A stretch of 64,000 nucleotides of DNA from Sphingomonas sp. HITSZ_GF (lineage in GTDB: Bacteria; Pseudomonadota; Alphaproteobacteria; Sphingomonadales; Sphingomonadaceae), in assembly GCF_029543155.1 (NCBI RefSeq), contig NZ_JARQXA010000004.1, positions 372,001 through 436,000 on the forward strand, given 5' to 3'. Made by a program: the position numbers and the translations under genes. The notes under the pieces were generated by a model. The model was not told the DNA's origin. It saw nothing but the letters and a program-made list of their open reading frames with translations, and did no database searches. Shown piece by piece: positions 1-11,063 of this stretch (position 1 is its first letter; each line of letters starts with the position of its first letter).

Positions 1-525
1 GCCGCGCGCGATCGCCGCATCGGCCATCGTTTCGTCATGACTGTCGCCAGGGGCGATCAGGAAGATGTCGGTGCGGGCATTGAGGAAGAAGTCCGGCCCG
101 ACGGTCCAGCGGATCGCGGCGATGCGGGCCGCCTGGTCCGCGACGCTGTGCATCTCCCGCGCCGCCGTGCCGTGGCTGGTGACGATCTGATCCTCGAAAT
201 TGCAGCCGATCGCCCCGGTAGCGGCGAGCTTCTCGACATTGGCGGCGACTGCATCGGGATCGACGGCATAGCCGCCCTCGAAATCGACGCTCACCGGCAG
301 CGATACCGCCGCCGCAGTGCGGCGGGCATTGGCCAGCGCCAGATCGAGCGGCAATGCCTCGGCATCGTCATAGCCATGCGCGGTGGATACCGAAGCGCTG
401 CCGGTGGCGATCGCCTTCGCCCCCGCACGCTCGGCCACGCGCGCGCTGCCTGCGTCCCACACGTTGAACAGGATCACCGGATCGCCCGGGACGTGAAGCG
501 CGGCGAAGGACTGGAACTTGGACAT
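1..525 (-). CDS. Isocitrate lyase/PEP mutase family protein (3' truncated by window edge)
   Basis: The reading frame starts at the ATG at 525 and runs off the window without a stop, so only the first 175 residues are present. The N-terminus MSKFQSFAALH is followed by a TIM-barrel pattern typical of the PEP mutase/isocitrate lyase superfamily: 'LFNVWDAGSARV' near residue 20, 'ATGSASVS', a 'VDFEGGY' strand near 80 that carries the metal-binding acidic residue, and 'GCNFED' near 108. Family members act on C-C or C-P bonds of 2-oxo or 2-methyl acids; the exact substrate cannot be told from this fragment. The Shine-Dalgarno upstream is weak. The gene is alone on its side of a 350-bp spacer. Confidence 0.85.
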   Translation of the reverse strand, partial: MSKFQSFAALHVPGDPVILFNVWDAGSARVAERAGAKAIATGSASVSTAHGYDDAEALPLDLALANARRTAAAVSLPVSVDFEGGYAVDPDAVAANVEKLAATGAIGCNFEDQIVTSHGTAAREMHSVADQAARIAAIRWTVGPDFFLNARTDIFLIAPGDSHDETMADAAIARG

Positions 526-874
526 GGAGAACCCCTGTTGTTCTTGTAATGTTCTATAGGAGCGGGGCGGGCGAGGCAAGAGTCCGTGGGCTCTGGGTTG
601 ACCGCGATGGGAGGGCGGGAACGCGTTCCGGTCTGCGCCGCAGGGGCGAGGTGCCAGTGCACCCTTCATTATGGAAATGGCCGGGGGCGCTGCCGGCGCG
701 GGTAGGAACTCTGCTTAGCCTGGATCTGGCTATTGGAACCCTCTCCCCTTTGGAGAGAGGGTGGGGAGAGGGGGCTCTCCTCGCGCGACTGTCCGATGCG
801 GAGAGGTCACCCCCACCCAACCCTCCCCCATCAAGGGGGAGGGCTTTTGGGATCAACGCCAATTGAGTCCAACG
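526..874. other. Gene-poor spacer with inverted repeat
   Basis: No convincing gene. ORFs across this spacer lack family resemblance. Its notable content is the paired palindromic element at about 739-845 (listed separately). It separates the divergently transcribed start of the PEP-mutase-like gene from the 3' end of the LytTR regulator. Confidence 0.5.
739..845. repeat. Intergenic inverted-repeat element (CTCCCC type)
   Basis: Two hairpin-forming halves, around 739-762 and 819-843, each rich in CCCTC/GAGGG and each self-complementary. They resemble the elements at 34.5, 49.1 and 52.3 kb. On the minus strand it lies just beyond the stop of the LytTR regulator and could end that transcript. 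Confidence 0.6.
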
Positions 875-1681
875 CTAGTGGACGAAGCGCGCGACGACGT
901 CGCGGTAGGAGCGGCTGACCTTCACCTGGGCGCCCGAATCGAGCACCAGGAAGCATTCGCCATTGGTGTGCGGCTTGACCTGGCGGACCAGGTCGAGATT
1001 GACGATGGTCGAGCGGTGGACGCGCTGGAAGCGGCGCGGATCGAGGCGCTTTTCCAGATCCTTCATCGTCTCGCGCAGGATCAGCGTGTTGTCGCCGGTA
1101 TAGATGCACATGTAATCGCCCGCGGCGTCGATCCGCTCGATCGTGTCGACGTCGACGCGGAAGATCTGGCCGCGATCCTTGATGTTGATCAGCTTCTCGA
1201 AGCGGTTGGAGGCGACTTCGCCGTCCATCGCGGAAGCGGCGATCTCGTCGACCGCCTCCGGGGCGACTTCGGCGAGCACTTCCTTGAGCTTCTCGATCTC
1301 CTCGACACCGCGCTTCTCGCTGAGGCGCTGGCGGACGCGCTCGATCGTGTCGGCCAGGCGCGCGGGCTCGACCGGCTTCATCAGATAATCCATCGCCTGC
1401 GCCTCGAAGGCGCGGATGGCATGATCGCTATAGGCCGTGACGAAGACGAACAGCGGCGGTTCGATCTCCATCAGCCCCTGGACGACGGAGAAGCCGTCGA
1501 AGCCGGGCATCTGGATGTCCAGGAATACAAGGTCGGGCTTATGGGTCTTGATGGAACGGATCGCCTCGCGTCCGTTCGAACATTTGTCGATGATCTCGAC
1601 ATCTTCATGTTCCTGGAGCCTCAGCTCGAGCCCCTGAATGGCCAGGGGTTCGTCATCTACCAGGATGGTGCGGATGGTCAT
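875..1681 (-). CDS. LytTR-family response regulator
   Basis: A 268-residue two-component regulator. Residues 1-120 form a receiver domain: 'LVDDEPLA' holds the acidic pocket, 'LVFLDIQMPGFDGF' the phospho-acceptor aspartate, 'VFVTAY' the switch Thr, and 'LMKPV' the conserved Lys. A linker rich in acidic residues is followed by a LytTR DNA-binding domain from about 165 to 268 ('VDTIERIDAAGDY', 'RRFQRVHRSTIVNL'). The start overlaps the stop of the kinase gene by 4 nt (ATGA), so the pair is translationally coupled. Such regulators bind direct repeats upstream of their targets; the targets here are unknown. Confidence 0.93.
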   Translation of the reverse strand: MTIRTILVDDEPLAIQGLELRLQEHEDVEIIDKCSNGREAIRSIKTHKPDLVFLDIQMPGFDGFSVVQGLMEIEPPLFVFVTAYSDHAIRAFEAQAMDYLMKPVEPARLADTIERVRQRLSEKRGVEEIEKLKEVLAEVAPEAVDEIAASAMDGEVASNRFEKLINIKDRGQIFRVDVDTIERIDAAGDYMCIYTGDNTLILRETMKDLEKRLDPRRFQRVHRSTIVNLDLVRQVKPHTNGECFLVLDSGAQVKVSRSYRDVVARFVH

Positions 1682-2817
1682 GCGGCCTCTCGATTAGGTT
1701 CCTCGATCTGGAACGGTATCTCGATCTCAACGCTGAACCCCTTCCCTGGGTCCGAACGCGCCTCGAATCGATGGTCAGGCCCAAAAGCCTGGGCCAACCG
1801 CTCCTTGATATTGGCGAGCCCCACGCCAGTTGAAAGGGTCGGACGCTGCCTGGCCTCGATCAATCCCGGACCCGTATCGGATACGGCGATCTGCACTCGT
1901 TCTCCGGCGAGCCGAGCGGAAACGGTGATATCGGCGCCCTCTTCCTGGGGCGTGACGGCATATTTGATCGCGTTTTCGACCAGCGGCTGGAGCAGCAGCG
2001 ACGGCAGCCGCGCCTTGGCGACGCGCTCGTCGATCTCGAAATGGGTGCGCAGCCGCTCGTCGAAGCGCATCTTCTCGATCTCGAGATAGAGCTTGAGCGT
2101 CTCCGCCTCCTGCTGGAGCGTGACGTGCGCGGTCGGCTCGTTGGCCAGCGTGTAGCGCAGGAACGAGCTGAGGCGGCTCAGCATGATGTTCGCCCGCTCG
2201 GTCTGCTTGAGCAGCACCAGCGTCGAGATCGAGTTGAGCGTGTTGAACAGGAAATGCGGATTGAGCTGGTAGCGCAGCATCGCCAGCTGGGCCTGGCTCG
2301 CCTGCATCTCCAGCGCCTGCATCTGATCGATCTGCCGCTCGACGATCAGATAGAAGTTGATCGCGAAATAGAGCGCGGACCAGCCGGCCAGCACGGTGAA
2401 GTTGATGAACACCGTGCCCGTGACCAGCGTGAGCGTGATGCCGGGGGTGGGCATCTTGACGAAGGAATAGATGAACGCGTCGAGCACCGCATAGATGATC
2501 GTGGCGATGCCGAGCGTCGCCAGGGTCAGCAGGATCGAGGGGACGCGGGGCAGCTTGCGATAGGTGCCGTAGAGCGCCGAGAGCAGCAGCGTGAGGCAAT
2601 AGCCGATGATTGCCTCGACAATGCCGGCGATCGCGCCTTCGATCGGCTGCGAGTTCGACACCGAGGAAACCGTGCGCAGCAGCAGATAGCCGGTCCAGCC
2701 GCCGGCCTGGAGCATCCAGAAGGCGCGGTTCTTGTCCTCGAAGAACGGACGCGACAACGCGGCCGGCTGCTTCAACGGCTGGACGAGGAACGGAGAGCTT
2801 GGGTCCAGGGTAGCCAC
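1678..2817 (-). CDS. LytS-type sensor histidine kinase
   Basis: A 379-residue membrane kinase. The N-terminal third holds about four hydrophobic helices. The His_kinase domain follows ('LRYQLNPHFLFNTLNS', phospho-acceptor His in NPHFLFN near residue 185). The C-terminal HATPase carries the N-box 'LVENAIKYA' and G-boxes 'SDTGPGL' and 'GVGLANIKERL'. No periplasmic sensor domain or PAS is evident, so the signal is probably read within the membrane segment. It forms a 4-nt overlap operon with the LytTR regulator downstream. The ATG at 2817 is used because it precedes the first membrane helix with a normal cytoplasmic tail. Confidence 0.92.
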   Translation of the reverse strand: MATLDPSSPFLVQPLKQPAALSRPFFEDKNRAFWMLQAGGWTGYLLLRTVSSVSNSQPIEGAIAGIVEAIIGYCLTLLLSALYGTYRKLPRVPSILLTLATLGIATIIYAVLDAFIYSFVKMPTPGITLTLVTGTVFINFTVLAGWSALYFAINFYLIVERQIDQMQALEMQASQAQLAMLRYQLNPHFLFNTLNSISTLVLLKQTERANIMLSRLSSFLRYTLANEPTAHVTLQQEAETLKLYLEIEKMRFDERLRTHFEIDERVAKARLPSLLLQPLVENAIKYAVTPQEEGADITVSARLAGERVQIAVSDTGPGLIEARQRPTLSTGVGLANIKERLAQAFGPDHRFEARSDPGKGFSVEIEIPFQIEEPNREAA

Positions 2818-2907
2818 GTCCTGCCTCTAACACCGCTCGCCGAGCGGGGCAAAGAGGCGTAGCGTCGCGGCGCCGGCGCAAGACCGGCACGAAATGGGAG
2901 AGCGAGG

Positions 2908-3498
2908 ATGGACCAGGGCGGCGAACGCGCGAAATTCCATGCGATGGCTGAGGGCACGGCCGAGGACTGGGCGATCATCGGCGGCGCGTTCCGCGGCTTT
3001 GCTGGCGGGCTGCCCGACCGGATCCTGACGCATCTGAAGCTGCTCGACGGCGATTTCGGCGGCTTTGCGATCGACCGGCTCGAGCATTCGCTGCAGACCG
3101 CGACGCGTGCGCACCGCGACGGCCGGGGCGAAGACTATGTGGTGATGGCGCTGCTCCACGACATCGGCGACACGCTGGGCAGCTACAATCATCCGGAGAT
3201 CGCCGCAGCGATCCTGCGCCCCTTCGTCAGCGAGGAACTGCACTGGATCGCCGACAGGCACGGTGCCTTCCAGGGCTATTATTTCTTCCACCATCTCGGG
3301 ATGGACCGCGACGTGCGCGAGGCGTTCCGCGGGCATCCGCATTTCGAGGCCTGCGCGGAATTCTGCGAGAAGTACGACCAGGCGGCGTTCGACCCCGCCT
3401 ATGCCAGCGCGCCGCTTGCCTTCTTCGAGCCGATGGTGCGGCGGGTGTTCGCGCGGCCGATCAACAGCCTCTACGCCAGGGCGGCCGAGCTGGCCTGA
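2908..3498 (+). CDS. HD-domain protein with PhnZ-like diiron ligand set
   Basis: A 196-residue soluble protein. Visible candidate metal ligands are His60 (EHSLQ), His84-Asp85 (LLHDIGD), His95 (YNHPE), His118 (ADRHG) and Asp157 (EKYDQ). This spacing, with two extra histidines after the HD pair, resembles the mixed-valent diiron oxygenase subgroup (PhnZ, myo-inositol oxygenase) more than nucleotide phosphohydrolases. This is an inference from motif order only. No phosphonate genes lie next to it. The gene stands alone, divergent from the kinase gene 90 bp away, with a purine-rich Shine-Dalgarno (GAGAGCGAGG) before ATG 2908. Confidence 0.8.
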   Translation: MDQGGERAKFHAMAEGTAEDWAIIGGAFRGFAGGLPDRILTHLKLLDGDFGGFAIDRLEHSLQTATRAHRDGRGEDYVVMALLHDIGDTLGSYNHPEIAAAILRPFVSEELHWIADRHGAFQGYYFFHHLGMDRDVREAFRGHPHFEACAEFCEKYDQAAFDPAYASAPLAFFEPMVRRVFARPINSLYARAAELA

Positions 3499-3520
3499 GG
3501 CGATCGGGGAAAGTACCCAA

Positions 3521-3564
3521 ACGAAAACCGCCGCCCCGGTTGCCCGGGACGGCGGCTGTTTCGT
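3521..3564. terminator. Bidirectional hairpin terminator
   Basis: A near-perfect inverted repeat between the convergent ends of the HD-domain gene and the TonB receptor: ACGAAA-CCGCCG on the left and CGGCGG-TTTCGT on the right, with an inner CCCGG/CCGGG stem. A-rich and T-rich flanks let it work in both directions. Confidence 0.8.
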
Positions 3565-3579
3565 GCTTGCAGCGATGTC

Positions 3580-6387
3580 TTAGAAGGACACCACCAGCGA
3601 ACCCGTGATCGAGCGCGGCGTGCCGATGATGGCGTTGCCGATCGAGTAGCGGTTCGGCAGGCCGACGAAGCCCGACGAGCCCGACAGACCGCCCACGTAG
3701 AAGCGGTCGAACAGGTTGCTGACGTTCAGCTGGAAGAACGTCTTGTTGTCGTTCAGCAGACGGCCGAAGTTGAAGCGCAGGTCGAGATCGACGACCGCAT
3801 AGGCCGGGATCTTCGCGGTGTAGATCTGCACTTCCTGACCGGTCGGGCAGAGGCCGCCCGAGGTCGAACCGGCGCAGGCATAGACCGGCAGGTTCTCGTC
3901 GTTGACCCAGCGCGGACCGGTGTACTTCGACTGCACGCCGAAGTCGAACAGGCCCACGGTGCCCTGCACGCGGCCACCGAACGTCCAGTTCGGCGAGCCG
4001 CCTTCGCTCTTGCCGGCCGTCTGGAAGTAGTTGGTGACGCCCGCCGAGGTCACGCCCGCCTCGATGTTGTCCTGGATCTTCGAGTGCAGGTACGAACCGA
4101 AGACATAGACCATCAGGTCGCGGGTCGGACGATACGAGATCGACGCATCGAAGCCGTACTTATCGACCTTGCCGAGGTTGCGGTAGATGCTGGTGTCGCT
4201 CTCGATGTCATAGACCGAGACGGTGCGGTTCTGGAACTTGGTGTACCAGCCCGCGAGCTGCGCCTGGATGCTGCCCGAGTTGTAGCGCAGGCCCAGGTCG
4301 AAGCTGTCGGTCGTCTCCGGCTTCGGCGTCGCCTGCTCCGAACCTTCCGCATAGTAGAAGGAGTTGTACAGGTTGTCCGTGCCCGGGACCGAGAGGCCCT
4401 TGGCATAGCTGGCATAGACGCTGAAGCCGTCGCCGAACTTGTAGGTCAGGCCGACGTTCGGCAGCGCGCGGTTGTAGTTGAACTCACGCTTCTGCGGCGC
4501 GGAGAAGCCGATCACGCAGGCGCGGGTGGTGACGGCGCACGAGCCGGTAGCCGGACGCGCGACGGTGGCACCGAGGCTGTTGACCGCAGTCGCCTGGCCC
4601 GGTGCAAAATACGCATAGGGGTTGGCGAGGCCGTAGGCGGCGGCGCGGCTCGGCGAGACGCACGAGACGTTGCCGTTGGCGGCGACGGTGAAGCAGCGCT
4701 GATCCAGGCGACGCTGGAAGAACGGTGCGCGGACGCCGATGTTCACGATCAGCGATTCGTCGAGGAACTGGCCGCGATACTCGCCCGAGACCTGGTTCAG
4801 CATCGCGATCGACTTGCGGTCACGCTTCTCGATCGGCGCGCCGTACCCGTCGAGGATCGGATCGTTGACCGGGAAGACGTCGAGCGGCTCGCCGTTGGTG
4901 GCCAGGAAACCGGCTTCGCCGGTCTGGCGGTGACGGCCATAGTCGAACGTGTAGTTCAGGCGGACGCGGTTGTTCTCGTCCAGGTCGTAGGCGAGACCGG
5001 CGACCGCGCCGAAGCGGCGGGTCTGGGTCTGGCTCGGCGCGATGCCGGTGACCGAGGTGTTCGGGGTGACCACGCCGTCGCCGTTCAGGTCACGGCCGGT
5101 GTAATAGGCGAAGCCGCCCGGCGAGCCGTTGCCGGTGTTGCCGGTGGTGTTGATCACGCCGGTATAGGTGGTCGAGGTGCAGGCGACGCGGCTGGTGTTG
5201 CCGATGGCGCCGCAGCCTTCGTACAGCGTGACCGTGCCGCCACCGTTCGCCTTGGTGTACTGGTAGCTGGCGTCGAGCGTGAACACGAGCTTGTCGGTCA
5301 GCGAGAAGCGCGAGCCGAAGCGGACGCTGCCGGTGTTCGACGGGTTGTAGCGACGGTCATACTCGGTGCCGCAGGCCGCGCCGGCGGTGGTGCCGGTCGC
5401 CGGGGTCGGGCCGCCGATCACGCACGGATAGTTGATGTTGTAGTAGCGCTCGTCGCGGGTCCAGGGGAAGCGGTTGGCGCTGTTCGGGCCGACGACGCGG
5501 TAGCCGGTCTTGTTGATATAGGCCGGGGTGGTGCCGGCGGCCGGGACATAGGTGTAGGTCTGGTACGCGTCGTTGCGCAGCGGAACCGAACCGAAGAAGT
5601 TGTTGCGGTTCTCGTTGTACTGGCCGGCGAGCGAGATGAAGTCGCCATTGTCGCCCAGGCTCTTATAGATGCGGGCGTTGTACTGCTGCTTCTTGAGCTT
5701 GCCGTAGTTGTTGAACGGCTGGCGCGCATCGAGGCTCGAGGCCGAGAAGAAGGCGCGGACACCCGAGTGCGCGATGTCGCCGGTGTCGACCATGCCGAAC
5801 ACGCGGAACATCGGGCGGCTCATGTTGTTGCCTTCGCCGATATAGTCACCATAGGTGCCCGACAGCATGCCGCCGAAGGTCTCCGAGGGGACGCGCGTAC
5901 GGATGTTGACGGTGCCGCCGACGGCCGAGGCCGTGGGGCTGTCCACGTCGGTGGTGCCCAGGTTGACGCTGACCGAATCCAGCGTTTCCGGATCCTGCTG
6001 CTGGTTGGTGTAGATCGCGTAGTTGCCGGTGTCGTTCAGCGGAATGCCGTCCAGCGTCTGCGAGATGCGCGAGCTGTCGAAGCCGCGGATCGTGAACGTG
6101 CCGCCGGCAGCGCCGGTCGCGTCGTTGTTCTGGAAGCTCACACCCGGGACGAGGTTGATGATCTCGTTGACGGTCTGGCCGGGGCGCTGGCGCGAGATGG
6201 TCTCGGCACCAACGGTCACACGCGACTTCGGCACGTCAGGGATGGTGATCTGGTTGGTGTTGACGCGAGAACCGGTGACGACGATTTCCTCGCCTTCGAA
6301 GTCCGCGGAACCGGTCGACTGCGCGAACGCGCTCGCCGGGACCATCAGCGCGGCAAAAGCCACGCCCGCAAAAAGCTTGGTGCGCAT
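3580..6387 (-). CDS. TonB-dependent outer membrane receptor
   Basis: A 935-residue beta-barrel receptor. It has a Sec signal peptide ending near residue 22 (VPASAFAQ), a TonB-box-like 'EEIVVTGSR' near 32-40, and a plug domain with 'NEIINLVPGVSF' and 'FTIRGFDSSRI'. The barrel ends with the outer-membrane insertion signature '...SLVVSF', with terminal Phe. It should import a siderophore, saccharide or other large substrate using ExbBD-TonB energy. No substrate-specific partner adjoins it, so the ligand is unknown. The 168-bp region upstream, on the minus strand, must carry the promoter. Barrel loops are rich in Asn, Gly and Tyr, as is usual. Confidence 0.93.
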   Translation of the reverse strand: MRTKLFAGVAFAALMVPASAFAQSTGSADFEGEEIVVTGSRVNTNQITIPDVPKSRVTVGAETISRQRPGQTVNEIINLVPGVSFQNNDATGAAGGTFTIRGFDSSRISQTLDGIPLNDTGNYAIYTNQQQDPETLDSVSVNLGTTDVDSPTASAVGGTVNIRTRVPSETFGGMLSGTYGDYIGEGNNMSRPMFRVFGMVDTGDIAHSGVRAFFSASSLDARQPFNNYGKLKKQQYNARIYKSLGDNGDFISLAGQYNENRNNFFGSVPLRNDAYQTYTYVPAAGTTPAYINKTGYRVVGPNSANRFPWTRDERYYNINYPCVIGGPTPATGTTAGAACGTEYDRRYNPSNTGSVRFGSRFSLTDKLVFTLDASYQYTKANGGGTVTLYEGCGAIGNTSRVACTSTTYTGVINTTGNTGNGSPGGFAYYTGRDLNGDGVVTPNTSVTGIAPSQTQTRRFGAVAGLAYDLDENNRVRLNYTFDYGRHRQTGEAGFLATNGEPLDVFPVNDPILDGYGAPIEKRDRKSIAMLNQVSGEYRGQFLDESLIVNIGVRAPFFQRRLDQRCFTVAANGNVSCVSPSRAAAYGLANPYAYFAPGQATAVNSLGATVARPATGSCAVTTRACVIGFSAPQKREFNYNRALPNVGLTYKFGDGFSVYASYAKGLSVPGTDNLYNSFYYAEGSEQATPKPETTDSFDLGLRYNSGSIQAQLAGWYTKFQNRTVSVYDIESDTSIYRNLGKVDKYGFDASISYRPTRDLMVYVFGSYLHSKIQDNIEAGVTSAGVTNYFQTAGKSEGGSPNWTFGGRVQGTVGLFDFGVQSKYTGPRWVNDENLPVYACAGSTSGGLCPTGQEVQIYTAKIPAYAVVDLDLRFNFGRLLNDNKTFFQLNVSNLFDRFYVGGLSGSSGFVGLPNRYSIGNAIIGTPRSITGSLVVSF

Positions 6388-6555
6388 TAGAGGTGTTTCC
6401 CTTTCGGTGTGTGCTTATCGTGTGCACTGACGCGGTGTGCTTCACCGTCGTCGCCGCCCATGCGATTAATTTATGTCGGTCCTGTGACAGTCAATCCGAG
6501 TCCTGCGGAGGGGGCCTGTTAATCGACAATTCAGCTTTGTTGCGTTGCAAAAAAG

Positions 6556-8694
<2,139 letters not shown>

Positions 8695-8769
8695 TTAGGC
8701 TGGCGGCGGCTTCGCGATCAAGCGCGATCGCGCTTGAAGACGCGCGGAGGCGTAACGACATAGCGGCCA

Positions 8770-9927
8770 ATGCGCGTGATCCGGATCGTACTCGCCGCCC
8801 TGCTATGGATCGTGGTGGCCTTCTGCCTGGTCGCGACCGCGGCGCCCTTCTTCCTCGACCGCATCTATTATCGCGGACCGGTGAGCAGCCATTTCGACGG
8901 GCAGCACTTCTTCAATCCCGATGGCGACGCGCTCGACATCTCGGCGAACCGGCGCAACCGGCTGCTCTGGCAGCAGGCGTTCGGCGACCCCACCCGGCCG
9001 GCCTGGCCCGACCGTGTCGCGGTGACGCCCGGCAAGCCGCCGGCGCGCGTGACCGGCGCAGATATGCGCGTGACCTGGGTGGGGCACGCCACCGTGCTGG
9101 TGCAGGCGGACGGCGTGAACATCCTCACCGATCCGGTGTGGAGCGACACCGTCGGCCCCTGGGGTTTCGGGCCCCGCCGCGTGGCCGAGCCGGGCGTGCG
9201 CTTCGAGGACCTGCCGAAGATCGATCTCGTCCTCGTCAGCCACAATCACTATGACCATATGGACCTGACGACGCTGGGGCGGTTGTGGAAGCGTGATCGG
9301 CCGCTCGTCGTCACTTCGCTCGGCAACTACAGTGTGATTGAGGGTGCCGGCGTGCCGAGCCGCGCGCTCGATTGGGGCGGGCGGATCGCGCTGCGCCCCG
9401 GCGTCGCGGTGACGGTGACGCGCAGCCATCATTGGGGCAGCCGCTGGTTCTCAGATCGCAGCCGTGCGCTCTGGTCGAGCTTCGTGGTGACGCTGCCGCA
9501 CGGCAATTTCTTCTTTGCCGGCGATACCGGCCTTGGCGACGGCAAATGGCCCGCCGAGGCGGCGGCGCTGGGTCCGATCCGGTTTGCCGCGATCCCGATC
9601 GGCGCCTTCCGCTTCGACGAGGGGCAGATGGCGAGCGGCAGCCATATCGGGCCGAAGGACGCGATCCGGGTTTGGGACGGGCTGGGCCGACCGCCTTCGC
9701 TGGCGGTGCATTGGGGTACCTTCCGCCTGTCGCGCGAGGGCTATGCCACGCCGCCCCGGATGCTGGCCGGCATGCTGCGCTGCGCGGGCGAGAATCCGGC
9801 GGGTTTCGCCGGGCACCGGATCGGCGAAACCTTCGCGGTGCCGCTGCCCGGCGTCGCATCGCCGGCGCCTGACTATGCGGGCCTCGAGCGCTGCATCGGG
9901 GCCGGACGCTTCGACGCGCTGCGCTGA
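8770..9927 (+). CDS. Membrane-anchored metallo-beta-lactamase-fold hydrolase (NAPE-PLD-like)
   Basis: A 385-residue protein. A hydrophobic N-terminal helix (residues 4-28) anchors it or acts as a signal. The metallo-beta-lactamase fold follows: 'VTWVGHATVLVQADG', 'ILTDPVW' and the zinc motif 'SHNHYDHMD' (His-x-His-x-Asp-His), then 'FFAGDTG' and 'VHWGTF'. The 'GHATVL ... DPVW' layout matches the N-acylphosphatidylethanolamine phospholipase D/UlaG-like branch, so a phosphodiester or lipid substrate is likely. The start lies 84 bp from ligA on the opposite strand, so the two share a divergent promoter region. Confidence 0.87.
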   Translation: MRVIRIVLAALLWIVVAFCLVATAAPFFLDRIYYRGPVSSHFDGQHFFNPDGDALDISANRRNRLLWQQAFGDPTRPAWPDRVAVTPGKPPARVTGADMRVTWVGHATVLVQADGVNILTDPVWSDTVGPWGFGPRRVAEPGVRFEDLPKIDLVLVSHNHYDHMDLTTLGRLWKRDRPLVVTSLGNYSVIEGAGVPSRALDWGGRIALRPGVAVTVTRSHHWGSRWFSDRSRALWSSFVVTLPHGNFFFAGDTGLGDGKWPAEAAALGPIRFAAIPIGAFRFDEGQMASGSHIGPKDAIRVWDGLGRPPSLAVHWGTFRLSREGYATPPRMLAGMLRCAGENPAGFAGHRIGETFAVPLPGVASPAPDYAGLERCIGAGRFDALR

Positions 9928-10019
9928 TGCGCCAAAACGGGCGGGCGGCCTGATTTCAGACGCTTGAAGGGACTCGGGCGCAGGGTTTATCCTCCGGCGA
10001 ATCCGGGAGGGGTCCCCAA

Positions 10020-10481
10020 GTGAACGACCGCGCGATGGGCGCCGTGCGACGCTATGATACGACGATCGACCGCGCCGGGCTTGCGCTCGGCGTCGGCAGC
10101 GCGTTCGCGGGGCTGATCGTGCTTGGGCTGCTGCTGCTCGGCGGCAAGCGCGACGCGTTCAGCCTGGTGAGCGGCTGGCTGATCGGCAGCGTGATCGCCG
10201 GCGTGGCGATCACCGCGGTGGGCGGGCCGCTATGGCTGGTGATGCACGTCGCCGGGCTGCGCCGTGCGCGCCATGCCGCGCTGGTCGGCGCGATCACCGC
10301 GCTCGCCATCTTCGTTGGCGCGCAGACCTATGGCTTCGGGCTGTTCGAGATGCCGCCGATGGACAATCGCGCGCTGCTGCTGCGCTGGCTCAGCGCGATC
10401 GCGACGAGCGGCGTGCTAGCGCTGTTCGCCGGCGCGACGGGAGTGCTGATGTGGCGGATCGCCTATCGCCGCGAGCGCTAG
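10020..10481 (+). CDS. Four-helix integral membrane protein of unknown function
   Basis: A 153-residue protein with four hydrophobic segments (about 20-45, 52-75, 82-103 and 118-145) separated by short Arg/His-rich loops. I do not recognise the family. The GTG at 10020 is chosen because GGGAGG lies at proper distance before it; an ATG five codons further on is possible. It ends convergently 9 bp before the DUF3617 pair. Confidence 0.7.
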   Translation: MNDRAMGAVRRYDTTIDRAGLALGVGSAFAGLIVLGLLLLGGKRDAFSLVSGWLIGSVIAGVAITAVGGPLWLVMHVAGLRRARHAALVGAITALAIFVGAQTYGFGLFEMPPMDNRALLLRWLSAIATSGVLALFAGATGVLMWRIAYRRER

Positions 10482-10490
10482 GCTCCCGGC

Positions 10491-11063
10491 TTATTTTGCG
10501 CATTCCCCGGTGCGCTGGCCATTCAGCTGCATCGTCATGACGACGCGCTGGGTTCGATCGACAGGCTGGCGATCCACATCGAGGCGGATGGCGAAGCGCT
10601 CGGGCGTGTAGCTGCCCGACACGGCGACATCGATCCTCTCGCCAAACTCCTCGCCCTCGCAGCTGAGCTGGCCGGCAAAGCTTCCGCCGCCCATGGTCAG
10701 GCGCTGATAATGGCACTTCTGGCCCTGCATCTCGAAGATCTGCGCCGGCTCGGGCGCGGCGAGATCGGTGCCTGACTGGCAGACGCTTTCGGTCGTCTTC
10801 TGCTGCTTCGCCTTGGCGATCAGCGCGTCGCGCTCGGCGGCGGCGGGCTGGCCGGGCAGGTCGAACGCAGTGATCGCGATCATGCGCTCCCATTGGCCCA
10901 TGCGCATCGGCCCGCCCGGCCGCGCCTTCCAATAGGCATCGGCCACCTGCTTTGCGGTGGCATCGGTGAGGGTGAAGCCGTCGCTGGCGCGGCCGGCGCC
11001 GGTCAGCAGCACCAGGGCGGTGGCTGCAGCGGGCGCCGCCAGCGCGCGGATCACGCCTTGCAT
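10491..11063 (-). CDS. DUF3617 family periplasmic protein (second of tandem pair)
   Basis: A 190-residue exported protein of the DUF3617 family. The N-terminal signal peptide (VIRALAAPAAATALVLL) ends near 'GRAS'. The body has the family pattern: 'GQWERMIAITAFDLPG' early, Cys residues in 'ESVCQSG' and 'GQKCHYQ', then 'SYTPERFAIRLD' and the C-terminal 'GQRTGECAK'. The start overlaps the end of the upstream paralogue by 13 nt, so translation is coupled. Function is unknown. The longer frame reaching to 11441 is only open by chance through the upstream gene. Confidence 0.82.
   Translation of the reverse strand: MQGVIRALAAPAAATALVLLTGAGRASDGFTLTDATAKQVADAYWKARPGGPMRMGQWERMIAITAFDLPGQPAAAERDALIAKAKQQKTTESVCQSGTDLAAPEPAQIFEMQGQKCHYQRLTMGGGSFAGQLSCEGEEFGERIDVAVSGSYTPERFAIRLDVDRQPVDRTQRVVMTMQLNGQRTGECAK

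Noticed and set aside
761..2089. 442-codon plus-strand frame over the LytTR regulator and kinase
   Set aside because: Contains no recognisable domain, while the minus strand encodes two coupled genes with all expected motifs.
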